From the NCBI GenBank assembly GCA_029977615.1, contig JAPOKO010000005.1, positions 1-64,000 of the forward strand: DNA of 64,000 nucleotides, given 5' to 3'. Under the pieces are notes generated by a model. It saw nothing but the letters and a program-made list of their open reading frames with translations. It made no database searches and had not been told where the DNA came from. Both the position numbers and the translations under genes were made by a program. Shown one piece after another: positions 19,422 through 29,610 of this stretch; within the stretch, counting starts at the first letter, position 1; each line of letters opens with the position of its first letter. The DNA is from a bacterium (GTDB taxonomy: Bacteria; Actinomycetota; Acidimicrobiia; Acidimicrobiales; Ilumatobacteraceae).

Positions 19422-20865
19422 ACCAACCGGATTCTTAAATTGGGAGCGCAAGACTCCGAAGCGTCGTTCAATTCCTGTGCGCGTAACCGATTGGCACGAA
19501 GTGTATGAACCATTTCCAAAAAATGAGTTGAATCATCAAGCTGGACGCTGCATGGATTGCGGAATTCCGTTTTGTAATAACGGTTGCCCACTCGGCAATC
19601 TCATTCCTGACTGGAACGACCTGGTGTATCGCGGGCATTGGCGCGATGCGATTGAGCGCCTACATGCCACAAACAACTTTCCTGAGTTCACCGGCCGCTT
19701 ATGTCCAGCTCCATGTGAAAGCGCTTGTGTTTTGGGGATCAATCAAGACCCCGTGACTATTAAGCAAGTTGAAGTTGAAATCATCGATCATGCATGGAAC
19801 GAAGGCTGGGTGCAGCCGTTCATTGCCAGCACAAAGACTGGTAAACGGATTGCAGTGGTTGGATCGGGCCCTGCGGGTCTTGCGGCTGCTCAGCAACTTA
19901 CGCGCGCAGGACATGAGGTAGTGGTGCTTGAACGTGCGGATCGAATTGGTGGATTACTTCGCTATGGGATCCCCGAATTCAAGATGGAAAAGAAGTACCT
20001 CGATCGACGTATTGAGCAGATGCGCGAAGAGGGAACTGAGTTTCGAACGAATGCTGCAGTAGGTGACAATGTCGATATCGATGTTCTAGTTGCCTCTCAC
20101 GATGCAATTGTTTTGGCATGCGGATCTACCGTTGCTCGCGATTTACCTGTACCGGGACGCGAGTTGCGAGGTATCCATCAAGCGATGGAGTACTTACCAC
20201 TTGCCAACAAAGTACAGGAAGGTGACATGCAGTCGTCTCCAATTGATGCACATGGCAAACATGTGGTGATTATTGGTGGCGGTGATACTGGAGCGGACTG
20301 TTTGGGGACCGCTATTCGTCAAGGTGCTGCATCAATTACGCAATTGGAAATCATGCCAATGCCACCAGAAGCTCGCGCAAGCAATAACCCATGGCCACAG
20401 TGGAGTTTGATCTATCGCACATCGTCTGCACATGAAGAGGGTGGAAAACGCGTATTCAGTGTGAATACCGAACGTTTCGTTGATGATGGAAAAGGAAATG
20501 TGCGAGCACTCGTGCTCAATGAAGTGCAGATGGTGGATGGGAAATTTGAAAACATACCTGGCACCACGCGCGAGATTCCTGCTGATCTCGTATTTCTTGC
20601 ATTGGGCTTTGTTGGTCCGGACAAGGGAAATTGGATTGAGCGTTTAGGTGTCAATCTTGATTCACGCGGCAATGTTGCGCGCACCGATGATTATCGAACA
20701 AATGTTCCTGGAGTTTTTGTTGCAGGAGATATGGGCCGTGGTCAAAGCCTGATCGTGTGGGCAATTGCTGAGGGTCGCGCATGTGCATCTGCTGTGGATA
20801 TGCAGTTAATGGGTGAGACAACTCTCCCAGTACCAATTGCCTCATCTGCCCGCCCAATGGTGTAG
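19414..20865 (+). CDS. gltD: Glutamate synthase small subunit
   Basis: The 483-aa beta subunit takes electrons from NADPH through FAD and feeds them to GltB. N-terminal cysteines for two 4Fe-4S clusters are seen in [20 protein letters not shown] and [13 protein letters not shown]. Two dinucleotide folds follow: [15 protein letters not shown] (FAD, about residue 150) and [13 protein letters not shown] (NADPH, about 288); [15 protein letters not shown] closes the FAD site. The start overlaps the end of gltB by 8 bp, so translation is coupled. Confidence 0.96.
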   Translation: MGEPTGFLNWERKTPKRRSIPVRVTDWHEVYEPFPKNELNHQAGRCMDCGIPFCNNGCPLGNLIPDWNDLVYRGHWRDAIERLHATNNFPEFTGRLCPAPCESACVLGINQDPVTIKQVEVEIIDHAWNEGWVQPFIASTKTGKRIAVVGSGPAGLAAAQQLTRAGHEVVVLERADRIGGLLRYGIPEFKMEKKYLDRRIEQMREEGTEFRTNAAVGDNVDIDVLVASHDAIVLACGSTVARDLPVPGRELRGIHQAMEYLPLANKVQEGDMQSSPIDAHGKHVVIIGGGDTGADCLGTAIRQGAASITQLEIMPMPPEARASNNPWPQWSLIYRTSSAHEEGGKRVFSVNTERFVDDGKGNVRALVLNEVQMVDGKFENIPGTTREIPADLVFLALGFVGPDKGNWIERLGVNLDSRGNVARTDDYRTNVPGVFVAGDMGRGQSLIVWAIAEGRACASAVDMQLMGETTLPVPIASSARPMV

Positions 20866-20885
20866 TCATCAATTACTCTGTACGG

Positions 20886-21479
20886 GTGATGAAGAGCCAC
20901 CAAAAAGCCATTGTGCATGCAGTCGCTGTTCTTTCAGCAATCTCTGTGATTGCGGCTTGTAGCGCCGATGTCTCGGGTAGCGCAACAACCGTTGTCGCTG
21001 TGGAGTCGACAAATTTCCAGACCATTCCACCGGTCAGTCCAACAACCGTTCCGGTTACCACCACATTGCCAATTGGGGCAGTCGGGGTAGAGCAGACATA
21101 CACCGTGTTACCGGGTGACTCGCCGAGTTTGGTTGCGACAATTTTCGGAATCACGCAGTCTGAATTACTCATGTATAACGGCTTGGTTGCTTCTGGGCAG
21201 TTTCCGTTCGCAGGATCCATTCTCAAAATTCCACCTTCGGCGACAGTGTTGAATCCTGTAGTTACTGCAAAACCAGACGTAGCCGCTGGTCCGGCAGCAG
21301 CAGGTTGCGACGCGCGTCCAGCAGGCACGTATCAAATTGCAGCTGGTGACTCCATTTATGTCATTCGCAAGAAGTTCTGTGTATCACTGGCATCGTTATT
21401 GGCTGCCAACAACTGGCCGAATTCAAGCGTCAATATTAGTCCAGGACAGATCATCAATATTCCTGCTTCTGGTTCGTAA
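20886..21479 (+). CDS. LysM-repeat lipoprotein
   Basis: A 197-residue exported lipoprotein. The signal peptide ends in the lipobox VIAAC (Cys25). A Thr/Val-rich linker follows, then two LysM peptidoglycan-binding repeats: YTVLPGDSPSLVATIFGI (about 76 onwards) and YQIAAGDSIYVIRKKFCVS (about 148 onwards). It probably anchors to the membrane and binds the cell wall; there is no catalytic domain. GTG start at 20886, 6 nt after TACTCT (20874-20879), leaderless type; the next codon is ATG, an alternative start. An uncharacterised gene follows 3 bp later. Confidence 0.85.
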   Translation: MMKSHQKAIVHAVAVLSAISVIAACSADVSGSATTVVAVESTNFQTIPPVSPTTVPVTTTLPIGAVGVEQTYTVLPGDSPSLVATIFGITQSELLMYNGLVASGQFPFAGSILKIPPSATVLNPVVTAKPDVAAGPAAAGCDARPAGTYQIAAGDSIYVIRKKFCVSLASLLAANNWPNSSVNISPGQIINIPASGS

Positions 21480-21482
21480 ACA

Positions 21483-21953
21483 ATGAGCTCATTTGGGCCT
21501 GCTGAACATCGCAAGTTGGCAATAGAAGCAAACAATTCAACGTGGGAATTTCTTGATCAAGAGTCAGATTCGCTTTCTGCAAAAGAAATTGAAGAAATGA
21601 CTCGTCGTGCATATGCCGCTGCATATCACTGGGCACGTGCTGAAAATGCATCAGTGGTAAATGAGATTCGTGCATCGTGGCTCATTGCCAAGGTATGGAT
21701 CCATCAGGCTCGCGGAGATATTGCGTTGTCAATTTCTGATCGGTGCCTTGATCTGTGTTCGGCAAACGACATTAAAGATTTTGATCTTGCTTATGTCTAT
21801 GAGGCGAAAGCTCGAAGCCTTGCATGCTTAGGTAATATTGACGGAGCACGTGAAGCGAAGAGGTTCGCTTTGAGTGTTGAAATTGCCGACGCGGAGGATC
21901 GCAAGCTTGTGGAGGCTGATCTCGCCAAAGGTCCGTGGTTCGGACTGAATTAG
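21483..21953 (+). CDS. Helical TPR-like protein of unknown function
   Basis: A 156-residue, largely helical protein with alanine-rich repeats resembling tetratricopeptide units (for example ARAENASVVNEIRASWLIAK and FDLAYVYEAKARSLACLGN). No named family is recognised and no signal peptide is present, so it is probably a cytosolic protein-interaction module. It starts 3 bp after the LysM lipoprotein stop and overlaps the convergent ddl gene by 4 bp. Its length and composition support a real gene. Confidence 0.65.
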   Translation: MSSFGPAEHRKLAIEANNSTWEFLDQESDSLSAKEIEEMTRRAYAAAYHWARAENASVVNEIRASWLIAKVWIHQARGDIALSISDRCLDLCSANDIKDFDLAYVYEAKARSLACLGNIDGAREAKRFALSVEIADAEDRKLVEADLAKGPWFGLN

Positions 21954-23026
21954 CGCGCGGTGTTGCGACGACGTCGCGAGTGGCGTTCAATCGCTAATTC
22001 AATGAGTTCATCGAGCAACTCGCCGTATGAAAGTCCAGATGCTTGCCACAATTTCGGATACATCGAGATAGGGGTAAAGCCAGGAATGGTATTGATTTCG
22101 TTGCACAAAAACCCACGGCCGTTTTTTTCGTAGAAGAAGTCCACGCGTGCCATGCCTTCGGCGCGAAGTGTGTGGAAAATGACAATGGCGAGTTTTTGAA
22201 CAGCCTCAACCTCGTCAGCGGTGAGGTCTGCTGGGACGAGCAGCTTCGCTCCGTCGGTGATGTACTTATCTTCGTAGTCGTAAAACTCGTTGCCAGGGAT
22301 GATTTCGCCTGGAGTAGATGCGCGAGCAACATCGTTACCAAGCACTGCAACTTCAATTTCACGACCCGAAATTGCTTCTTCAATCACAATCCATTCGTCG
22401 TATTGCAACGCTTTAGCTGCGGCAGCCTTTAATTCTTCTGCAGATTTGGCCTTCGACACACCAACCGAAGAGCCCATGTTTGCTGGCTTGACGAAGAGTG
22501 GTAGACCAAGGGTTTCGATCGCATGCTTCAAGGACGCATCATTGACATGTGATTCGCGGAGCGAAACGTAATTTGGTTGCGGAATCGAGTTGGCATGCAG
22601 CACTTGCTTTGCCACTCCCTTATCCATGGATACTGCGCTGCCCAATACGCCAGTTCCGACAAATGCAATATTTGCTAGCTCAAGTAATCCTTGAATCGTT
22701 CCGTCTTCACCGAGTGGTCCATGAAGCAGAGGGAACACCACGGTTTGAGCACCATCACGAGCCTCGCCAACAACTACTGAAATAGAAGTTGGTTCACCTT
22801 CGGTTGACAGTTTTGGTCCAACATGATTTGGTCCACGATTGAGATCGGCCATGGCCTGTGTGGCCAAATTCCATTTACCTTCGCGTGTGATCCCGATTGC
22901 GCTAATGCGATACTTGTGCGGATCTAGTGCGCGGAGCACATGTGCGGCGGTGACGCAGCTGACATCGTGCTCGGCGGATTCACCACCAAACAACACGATT
23001 ACGTGTGTTGGAGTTTGTGTAGTCAC
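21950..23026 (-). CDS. ddl: D-alanine--D-alanine ligase
   Basis: An ATP-grasp enzyme that joins two D-alanines for peptidoglycan. The 358 residues carry the Ddl N-terminal motif VLFGGESAEHDVSCVTA, the central KPANMGSSVGVSKA (ATP lysine, about residue 177) and the C-terminal metal and substrate site FLCNEINTIPGFTPISMYP. The GTG at 23026 sits 8 nt after TACCGT (23035-23040), compatible with a leaderless mRNA. It is divergent from murF, whose product uses D-Ala-D-Ala, so the two could be co-regulated from the 41-bp gap. Confidence 0.95.
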   Translation of the reverse strand: MTTQTPTHVIVLFGGESAEHDVSCVTAAHVLRALDPHKYRISAIGITREGKWNLATQAMADLNRGPNHVGPKLSTEGEPTSISVVVGEARDGAQTVVFPLLHGPLGEDGTIQGLLELANIAFVGTGVLGSAVSMDKGVAKQVLHANSIPQPNYVSLRESHVNDASLKHAIETLGLPLFVKPANMGSSVGVSKAKSAEELKAAAAKALQYDEWIVIEEAISGREIEVAVLGNDVARASTPGEIIPGNEFYDYEDKYITDGAKLLVPADLTADEVEAVQKLAIVIFHTLRAEGMARVDFFYEKNGRGFLCNEINTIPGFTPISMYPKLWQASGLSYGELLDELIELAIERHSRRRRNTAR

Positions 23027-23067
23027 TATGAAACACGGTACTAGGTAATAATCGGTATTCTCGGTGC

Positions 23068-24378
23068 ATGCGCTTTATGGCTGCCGATGTGGCGAATGCA
23101 ACCGGAGGCGCACTGGTAGGACAAAATGCGCATCTATCGGGTGTCAGTTTTGATTCGCGCACTATTTCGCCAGGGCAGTTGTTCGTTCCAATAGTTGCCG
23201 AACGTGATGGACACGAATTCATTGAGGCAGCATTGAAGTCTGGTGCAGGTGCCTACCTCACTCAACGCGATCCGGTTGGTCGCAGTGCCATAGTTGTTGA
23301 CGACACGCTTGCTGCATTGTTAAAGCTCGGTGCTTGGGCTCGCACTCGTTTGGAGCCAACGGCAGGAAGCAGGGTGATCGGAATTACAGGGTCGGTTGGA
23401 AAAACTTCAACAAAGGATTTCATTGCGGCAGCGTTATCGAGCGAGCTCGTAGTTTCGGCCAGCGAGCGTTCGTTTAACAACGATCAAGGATTACCGGTCA
23501 CACTGCTCAACGCAGCAGATAACTCGCAGGCCCTGGTGCTGGAAATGGGAATGCGTGGTTTCGGGGAGATCACTCGATTGTGTTCAATAGGTCGCCCGGT
23601 AATTGGTGTGGTAACTGCAGTTGCTGCGGCGCATACAGAGCGTGTTGGCGGTATTGAAGGTGTTGCAAAGGCAAAAGCCGAATTGGTGCAATCGCTTTCA
23701 AGTTCTGGTTATGCAATTCTGAATGCGGACGATGAACGTGTGCGCAACATGCGTAACTTGACTCAAGCACAGGTGCTGACATACGGCGTTCATAACAGCG
23801 CTGATATTCGAATTATCAAGTGCGAACTTGATGAGATGGCACGTGCGTCAGTAAGTGCAGCAACCCCATGGGGGACTGTTTCGTGGTCGATGTCTGTTCC
23901 AGGTGCACATATGGCGTTAAATGCTGCTGCTGCGATCGCCGTGTCGGGTGTATGCGGAGTCAGTATTCACAGTGCGGCGGCGACATTAGAGCAAAGTTTC
24001 GTTTCGCCAATGCGTATGCAAGTGATTACGACAGATGAAGGGATGACGATCGTCAATGACACCTATAACGCCAACCCCGCTTCGATGCGCGCAGCACTAG
24101 ACACCCTTGTGGGAATGAAAGCGTCACGCCACGTGGTGATTGCTGGTCAGATGGCTGAGTTGGCAGATTCCTCTGCAGAGCACATCGCAGTCGTTGAGTA
24201 CGCGCAGAGCAAAAAGATCGAATTCATTGCGTGTGAAACTGAAAACTATGGAACCCCATCTTTTTCGGTAGAAGATGTTGTGAAAATTGTGCGTAACGGT
24301 GGATCAGATGTCGCCGTCCTGGTGAAGGGCTCACGTGTTGCGTCACTCGAGCGAGTGGTGCAGCTACTGATTCAGTAG
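23068..24378 (+). CDS. murF: UDP-N-acetylmuramoyl-tripeptide--D-alanyl-D-alanine ligase
   Basis: Adds D-Ala-D-Ala to the UDP-MurNAc-tripeptide. The 436 residues show the Mur ligase order: N-terminal UDP-binding domain, ATP loop GITGSVGKTSTKDF (about 108), central EMGMRGFGEI and ILNADDERV, and the C-terminal ligase domain NDTYNANPASMRAAL with MAELADSSAEHIAV. ATG at 23068, 6 nt after TATTCT (23056-23061), leaderless type. Divergent from ddl and outside any division/cell-wall cluster. The 3' end overlaps the convergent MFS gene by 15 bp. Confidence 0.94.
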   Translation: MRFMAADVANATGGALVGQNAHLSGVSFDSRTISPGQLFVPIVAERDGHEFIEAALKSGAGAYLTQRDPVGRSAIVVDDTLAALLKLGAWARTRLEPTAGSRVIGITGSVGKTSTKDFIAAALSSELVVSASERSFNNDQGLPVTLLNAADNSQALVLEMGMRGFGEITRLCSIGRPVIGVVTAVAAAHTERVGGIEGVAKAKAELVQSLSSSGYAILNADDERVRNMRNLTQAQVLTYGVHNSADIRIIKCELDEMARASVSAATPWGTVSWSMSVPGAHMALNAAAAIAVSGVCGVSIHSAAATLEQSFVSPMRMQVITTDEGMTIVNDTYNANPASMRAALDTLVGMKASRHVVIAGQMAELADSSAEHIAVVEYAQSKKIEFIACETENYGTPSFSVEDVVKIVRNGGSDVAVLVKGSRVASLERVVQLLIQ

Positions 24379-25629
24379 AAACTTGTTTTTTGCATCGAGT
24401 GCCGACACATTGCACCACCATGCCAAGAATAAAGCCCAAGCCGCTCCAAAGAGCAAAAGCCAGCGAGCACCGTATTGATCAACAACTGGCCCAAACAGCA
24501 TGTTGCCGAGTGGAACGGTTCCACCAAAAGACATGAACCACAGCGACATCACGCGTCCACGCATTTCTGGTTTCAATCTGCTTTGCACCACGATGGACAT
24601 TGCAGTGGTGGTGAAGAAGTAAGCGAATCCCAGTATGAATCCGAAAAAGAAAGCCGGAATGGCTGAGCGCGAAATAGCAAAGAACACCATGCTTACGGCA
24701 AAGCCAAAGAACCCATACTGCACCAGTTTGCGTTGATCTCGATGTGAGAACTTGGTGCCTATGGCTAAACCGCCGAGTGCAGCACCGAGACCCCACGTTG
24801 CGTATAACCACTTGTACACAGCCCCGTCTTCCGCTATTCCGAAGTTGACGTGTGCGACTGCGGGAAACAAACCAACGTAGGGAAGTGAAAACAGCGAAAA
24901 CGTAGCGAGCGTGACGAGAAGTCTGCTCACACCGGAAATTTGTCGCGCCAAAGATATTCCACTGGTGAACCTTCGCCAACCTTGCGTGGTGTCTGGAGTG
25001 AATCCTGGAATGTTCACCATCATCAAGGCGAAGATCACGAAGAGATAGGTCGCAGCGTTCATGAAAAAGAAACCTGCAGTTGTAACGCCAACCTGTGAAA
25101 GTACAGCAACAATGATCGGGCCAACCACTCGCGATCCGTTGATGACGACACTGTTTAGAGACAATGCTCCGGGCAAATCCACTGGCCGAACAAGCGAAGG
25201 CAACATGGCCGACCATGCCGGAGCGTTGAGTGCATTACCAATACCTACTCCGAGCGCCGCAAGAAAGATGTAGATGAAGCGCGGATCTCCCAGTGCGAGT
25301 ACAGCGAGGGCAATTGAGAAAGTGAGTTGTGTGATTTGCATTGAAATGAGCCAACGACGTCGATCAAATTTGTCGGCAAGCACTCCAGCAAAAATGGACA
25401 AAAAGAGCAGTGGCCCAAGCTGGGCAAAAATCATGATGCCTACGAGTGAGGCCTTGCCGGTGCGGTGGTACACATAGGCGGGGAGCACCACGTTTTGCAT
25501 CCAGGTGCCGATATTTGAGGCAAATGATCCGGACCACACCATTCGGAAATCGCGTGAAGCAAGAGCGGCTTGGACTGAACCTGGCTTATGCGGGTTCGGG
25601 GAGTCGTTGTCGAGAGTAAAGTCGGACAT
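24364..25629 (-). CDS. MFS transporter, MFS_3/EntS-like
   Basis: A 421-residue major facilitator with about 12 hydrophobic segments. It begins ASRDFRMVWSGSFASNIGTWMQN, typical of the transmembrane secretion effector (MFS_3, EntS-like) group, with the loop VLADKFDRRRWLI between segments 2 and 3 and the matching EMRGRVMSLWFMSFGGTVPLG in the second half. Probably a proton-driven exporter; substrate unknown. I place the start at the ATG at 25629 rather than 25656, because the latter would overlap the divergent zinc-ribbon gene. It overlaps murF by 15 bp at its 3' end. Confidence 0.85.
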   Translation of the reverse strand: MSDFTLDNDSPNPHKPGSVQAALASRDFRMVWSGSFASNIGTWMQNVVLPAYVYHRTGKASLVGIMIFAQLGPLLFLSIFAGVLADKFDRRRWLISMQITQLTFSIALAVLALGDPRFIYIFLAALGVGIGNALNAPAWSAMLPSLVRPVDLPGALSLNSVVINGSRVVGPIIVAVLSQVGVTTAGFFFMNAATYLFVIFALMMVNIPGFTPDTTQGWRRFTSGISLARQISGVSRLLVTLATFSLFSLPYVGLFPAVAHVNFGIAEDGAVYKWLYATWGLGAALGGLAIGTKFSHRDQRKLVQYGFFGFAVSMVFFAISRSAIPAFFFGFILGFAYFFTTTAMSIVVQSRLKPEMRGRVMSLWFMSFGGTVPLGNMLFGPVVDQYGARWLLLFGAAWALFLAWWCNVSALDAKNKFLLNQ

Positions 25630-25818
25630 GTGGAGCAAGAACACGCTACAACGCAATCAACTTCAGACTCATTACTGAGTGATAAGTCACAGGCTCTGTT
25701 TTGTGAATCTCCTCGCGGAGTTTTTAGTGAATGCCCACACTGTGGATCGAGCCTGTATGCAGAACATGCACACTTTCGCTGTGCGACATGCGGTTGGCGC
25801 GATTCGTGTTGTGACTAA
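25630..25818 (+). CDS. Small zinc-ribbon protein
   Basis: A 62-residue protein whose second half has two CxxC knuckles: CPHCG and, 14 residues later, CATCG, then WRDSCCD at the very end. This is a zinc ribbon, with a histidine pair between the knuckles. I do not recognise a named family. The GTG at 25630 is supported by TAAAGT at 25617-25622, 7 nt upstream. It abuts the divergent MFS start with no gap and overlaps ald by 4 bp at its 3' end, a fit too tight for chance. Confidence 0.6.
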   Translation: MEQEHATTQSTSDSLLSDKSQALFCESPRGVFSECPHCGSSLYAEHAHFRCATCGWRDSCCD

Positions 25819-26957
25819 CTCAATGCAGTTATTGGGTCAACACAAGCAAGATTAAGTTCCCGAGCCACAGCATCGTTAGTGATGTGGCCACGTGCAGTAT
25901 TCAATCCGTGACGAAGTGCTTCACTTTGAGTCACTGCATTCAGAGCACCAAGTCGTGCTACATCTAATTGATACGGCAACGTTGCATTCGTCAGTGAATA
26001 CGTGCTGGTGTAGGGGACTGCGCCTGGCATGTTGCCAACGGCATAATGCACGACTCCGTGCTGCATGTAAATGGGATCGGTATGCGTGGTCTCGCGCGTA
26101 GTTGCAATGCAACCCCCTTGATCCACCGCAACGTCAACAATGACCGCGCCTGGCTTCATTGAGCGAACCATATCTTCACTCACCACAATCGGTGCTCGTG
26201 CACCAGCAACTAACACCGCGCCAACTACTAAGTCGGCATCAACAAGCGCGCGCTCAATTGATCCGCGGTTTGATGCAAGTGTTGTTGTTCGACCGACACA
26301 GATTTGATCAAGATGACGCAGTCGATCGAGGTTTTTGTCCAAGATGGTGACGTTGGCAAGCATTCCAGCAGCGATCCATGCTGCGTTGTACCCAACATTG
26401 CCTGCACCGATCACCACAACATTTGCAGGCCGAACACCAGGCGCACCGCCCATGAGAACGCCTCGTCCACCTTGTGGGCGTTCAAGGAATCGTGCACCAG
26501 CTTGAGTTGCAAGTCGTCCAGCGATTTCACTCATCGGCGCAAGCAAGGGCAAAGATCCGTCAGATGCCTGCACGGTCTCGTAGGCGATCGCGGTGGTTCC
26601 CGATGCAACGAGTGCTGCTGCAACTTTTGGATATGCGGAAAGATGCAAATAGGTGAACAGCGTTAAATCGCTACGCAAGTATCCGAATTCCTCTTCTTTT
26701 GGCTCTTTAACCTTGACCACCATTTCTTGAGACCACGCATCAGCAGCGGTTTTCACAATGGTCGCTCCGGCTGCCACGAACTCGGCATCGAGAATCGAGG
26801 CAGCATCGCCTGCGCCAGTCTCAACAAAGACGTCTATTCCTAATCGCTCAAACTCACGAACGCCATCGGGCGTGAGCGAAACCCGACCCTCCATGGTCTT
26901 GATTTCTTTAGGAACTCCAACTGTTTTTACCCCACGAGCGGCGCTGCTTGTAGCCAT
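25815..26957 (-). CDS. ald: Alanine dehydrogenase
   Basis: NAD-dependent L-alanine/pyruvate interconversion, releasing or fixing ammonium. The 380 residues have the Ald N-terminus VGVPKEIKTMEGRVSLTPDGV, the lysine in VVKVKEPKEEEF, the Rossmann loop VVIGAGNVGYNAAWIAAG (about residue 179) and the C-terminal VDVAVDQGGCIATTRETTHTDP with the catalytic Asp. ATG at 26957. It is divergent from the aldehyde dehydrogenase gene across 34 bp. Beside a polyamine module it may handle alanine formed by putrescine-pyruvate transamination (inference). Confidence 0.93.
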   Translation of the reverse strand: MATSSAARGVKTVGVPKEIKTMEGRVSLTPDGVREFERLGIDVFVETGAGDAASILDAEFVAAGATIVKTAADAWSQEMVVKVKEPKEEEFGYLRSDLTLFTYLHLSAYPKVAAALVASGTTAIAYETVQASDGSLPLLAPMSEIAGRLATQAGARFLERPQGGRGVLMGGAPGVRPANVVVIGAGNVGYNAAWIAAGMLANVTILDKNLDRLRHLDQICVGRTTTLASNRGSIERALVDADLVVGAVLVAGARAPIVVSEDMVRSMKPGAVIVDVAVDQGGCIATTRETTHTDPIYMQHGVVHYAVGNMPGAVPYTSTYSLTNATLPYQLDVARLGALNAVTQSEALRHGLNTARGHITNDAVARELNLACVDPITALS

Positions 26958-26991
26958 ACCCCATGTCTAGTCCACTGGGTAGTCTTGTGTC

Positions 26992-28416
26992 ATGAAATCC
27001 TTCAATAACTTCATCAATGGCAAAGAAGTACCAGCCCGCGACGGTCGCACAACCCCAGTAATCGACCCAGTGACAGGCGAGCAATATGCAACTGCAGCGC
27101 TCTCGGGACCAACTGACGTTGATGATGCGATGAAGGCAGCAGCCGTAGCTTCCGAGTCATGGAAGAACACCACGCCAGCAGTTCGTCAAAAGGCAATCAA
27201 CGACATTGCAGATGTGATGGAAAAGCACATGACCGAATTGATCGAAGCGGAAATAGAAAACACTGGCAAGCCGCGCGCGATCACGTTCAGCGAAGAAGTT
27301 CCACCGATGATGGACCAGATTCGCTTCTTCGCGGGAGCTGCGCGAATGCTCGAAGGAAAGAGCGCTGGAGAATACGTTCCGAACTTCACCTCATATATAC
27401 GTCGTGAGCCGATCGGTGTGTGTGCGCAGGTTGCGCCTTGGAACTACCCGTTGATGATGGGTGTTTGGAAATTCATTCCAGCAATTGCTGCTGGTAACAC
27501 CACGGTTTTGAAGCCAAGCGACACCACGCCTGCATCGACTGCGCTCATCGCAAAGATCATTGGCGACATTTTGCCTCCAGGTGTTCTTAACGTTGTGTGT
27601 GGAGACCGCGACACCGGTCGCGCAATGGTTGATCACGATATTCCAGGAATGGTGTCAGTAACTGGTTCTGTTCGCGCAGGTATGGAAGTTGCTGCTGGTG
27701 CATCAAAGTCGCTGAAGCGTCTGCACCTTGAACTTGGTGGCAAAGCTCCAGTCATTATTTTTGATGATGCCGACTTGGAACTCGCTGCAGAAACAATTGC
27801 CATGACTGGCTACTTCAACGGTGGTCAGGACTGCACAGCAGCAACGCGTGTTATTGCCGGACCAAAGGTGTACAACGATTTCGTCACGCTGCTAACCGAA
27901 CAGGCGAAGAAGACGAAGACGGGTCGACCAGATGAAGATGTGCTGTACGGACCATTGAACAACAACATTCACCTCAGCAAGGTTGCAGGCTTCCTTGACC
28001 GCGTGCCAAAGCACGGCAAGGTCAACACTGGTGGATCACAAATTGGCAACAAGGGCTATTTCTTTGAGCCAACCGTGGTCTCCGATCTCTTACAAAGTGA
28101 CGAGATGATTCAGAACGAAATATTCGGACCAGTAATCACCGTCCAGAAATTCAGCGATGAAGCAGAGGCGCTGAAGTGGGCGAACGGTGTGGAGTTTGCG
28201 CTCGCCTCGTCGGTCTGGACTCGCGACCTCGGACGAGCCATGCGCATGACGAAGAACCTTGACTTCGGTTGCGTGTGGGTAAATACCCACATTCCAATGG
28301 TGGCCGAAATGCCACACGGTGGCTACAAGAAATCGGGTTATGGCAAAGACCTGTCGATGTACGCACTCGATGACTACACGCGCATTAAGCACGTGATGAT
28401 CAACCTCAACAGTTAG
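26992..28416 (+). CDS. Aldehyde dehydrogenase, aminobutyraldehyde/betaine-aldehyde type
   Basis: A 474-residue NAD(P)-dependent aldehyde dehydrogenase. The catalytic Cys lies in [12 protein letters not shown] (about residue 281) and the general-base Glu in [10 protein letters not shown] (about 247). The context of the Cys resembles PatD (gamma-aminobutyraldehyde dehydrogenase) more than BetB. The Pot-type polyamine transporter follows 11 bp later, so oxidation of 4-aminobutyraldehyde from putrescine to GABA is the best guess; betaine aldehyde is the alternative. The ATG at 26992 is 6 nt after TAGTCT (26980-26985), leaderless type. Confidence 0.88.
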   Translation: MKSFNNFINGKEVPARDGRTTPVIDPVTGEQYATAALSGPTDVDDAMKAAAVASESWKNTTPAVRQKAINDIADVMEKHMTELIEAEIENTGKPRAITFSEEVPPMMDQIRFFAGAARMLEGKSAGEYVPNFTSYIRREPIGVCAQVAPWNYPLMMGVWKFIPAIAAGNTTVLKPSDTTPASTALIAKIIGDILPPGVLNVVCGDRDTGRAMVDHDIPGMVSVTGSVRAGMEVAAGASKSLKRLHLELGGKAPVIIFDDADLELAAETIAMTGYFNGGQDCTAATRVIAGPKVYNDFVTLLTEQAKKTKTGRPDEDVLYGPLNNNIHLSKVAGFLDRVPKHGKVNTGGSQIGNKGYFFEPTVVSDLLQSDEMIQNEIFGPVITVQKFSDEAEALKWANGVEFALASSVWTRDLGRAMRMTKNLDFGCVWVNTHIPMVAEMPHGGYKKSGYGKDLSMYALDDYTRIKHVMINLNS

Positions 28417-28427
28417 TCTTTGCACTA

Positions 28428-29576
28428 ATGGGGGAATCAGCAAGCGACGTCATTGTTCTTGACCATGTTTCGAAGCGCTACGGCGATTTCGTTGCAGTTC
28501 ACGATGCCAATTTCTCCATTGCGACTGGCGAGTTCTTCGCCATGCTTGGGCCTTCTGGTTGCGGCAAGACCACAACCTTAAAAATGATTGCAGGGTTTGA
28601 ACAGCCAACAGCTGGCCGGGTCATGTTGGACGGAGTTGACGTTTCAGATGTGCCTCCATACAAGCGCAATGTCAACACGGTGTTTCAGCAGTATGCGTTA
28701 TTTCCGCACATGACGGTGTTTGACAATGTCGCTTTCGGTCCGCGTTCAAAGAAGTTGGATGAAGCGAAAATCAAAACAAGCGTCATGGAGATGCTCGAGA
28801 TAGTTCGGTTGAGTGATTTTGCTCAGCGCAAACCTTCACAACTTTCCGGTGGTCAGCAGCAGCGAGTTGCTTTGGCTCGTGCTTTGGTGAACTATCCAAG
28901 CGCGTTGTTGTTGGACGAGCCATTGGCTGCGCTTGACTTGAAGTTGCGTGAAGCGATGCAAATTGAATTGAAGCGCATTCAACGTGAAGTTGGAATCAGT
29001 TTTATCTTCGTCACACACGATCAAGGCGAAGCGCTCACTATGAGTGATCGCATAGCCGTTATGAGCCAAGGTCATGTCGAGCAGATTGGAACTCCTCAAG
29101 AGATCTATCGCTCGCCAGCATCGCTGTTTGTCGCAGGGTTTATCGGCTCGGCAAATTTGCTACCGGGAACGGTGCAGAGTCACGATGGTGCAGATGCTGT
29201 TGTTGCATTGAAGGCAGGGTCGACTATTCGTGTTGCTGGGCAGGCATCTGCGCATGCTGTTGGCGCTCATGTTTCGGTAATGCTTCGCCCTGAACGACTT
29301 CGCCCTTCTGAGCAAGCCGATGCAAATGGCCAAAGCCTGTATGGCACTTTGACCGATTTGGTGTTCCAAGGAGCCACTGCGCGAATGATTGTGCGTCTGG
29401 CCGATGGCACCGAATTGACATGTTTGGCCGACTCTTCTGCGCGCATGCCGCAAATTGTGGTTGGCGCGACCATCAATGTGTCATGGGATGTTGATGGCGG
29501 GTACATCTTGTCTGGTTGGCCAGAAAAGGCCGGTTCGAATACCACCGACATCGATCACATTGAATCAACGCTCTAA
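28428..29576 (+). CDS. potA: Polyamine ABC transporter, ATP-binding protein
   Basis: A 382-residue ATPase of the PotA/FbpC class. Walker [11 protein letters not shown] (about 42), Q-loop [10 protein letters not shown], signature LSGGQQQR (about 140), Walker [12 protein letters not shown] and switch histidine VTHDQ are all present, followed by a C-terminal TOBE domain ([10 protein letters not shown]). It energises import through PotB/PotC. The ATG at 28428 lies 8 nt after TAGTCT (28414-28419), which overlaps the dehydrogenase stop, so an internal promoter is possible in the operon. Confidence 0.92.
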   Translation: MGESASDVIVLDHVSKRYGDFVAVHDANFSIATGEFFAMLGPSGCGKTTTLKMIAGFEQPTAGRVMLDGVDVSDVPPYKRNVNTVFQQYALFPHMTVFDNVAFGPRSKKLDEAKIKTSVMEMLEIVRLSDFAQRKPSQLSGGQQQRVALARALVNYPSALLLDEPLAALDLKLREAMQIELKRIQREVGISFIFVTHDQGEALTMSDRIAVMSQGHVEQIGTPQEIYRSPASLFVAGFIGSANLLPGTVQSHDGADAVVALKAGSTIRVAGQASAHAVGAHVSVMLRPERLRPSEQADANGQSLYGTLTDLVFQGATARMIVRLADGTELTCLADSSARMPQIVVGATINVSWDVDGGYILSGWPEKAGSNTTDIDHIESTL

Positions 29577-29610
29577 TATTTAAGAACACGTCAACACAAG
29601 GGGATTACAC

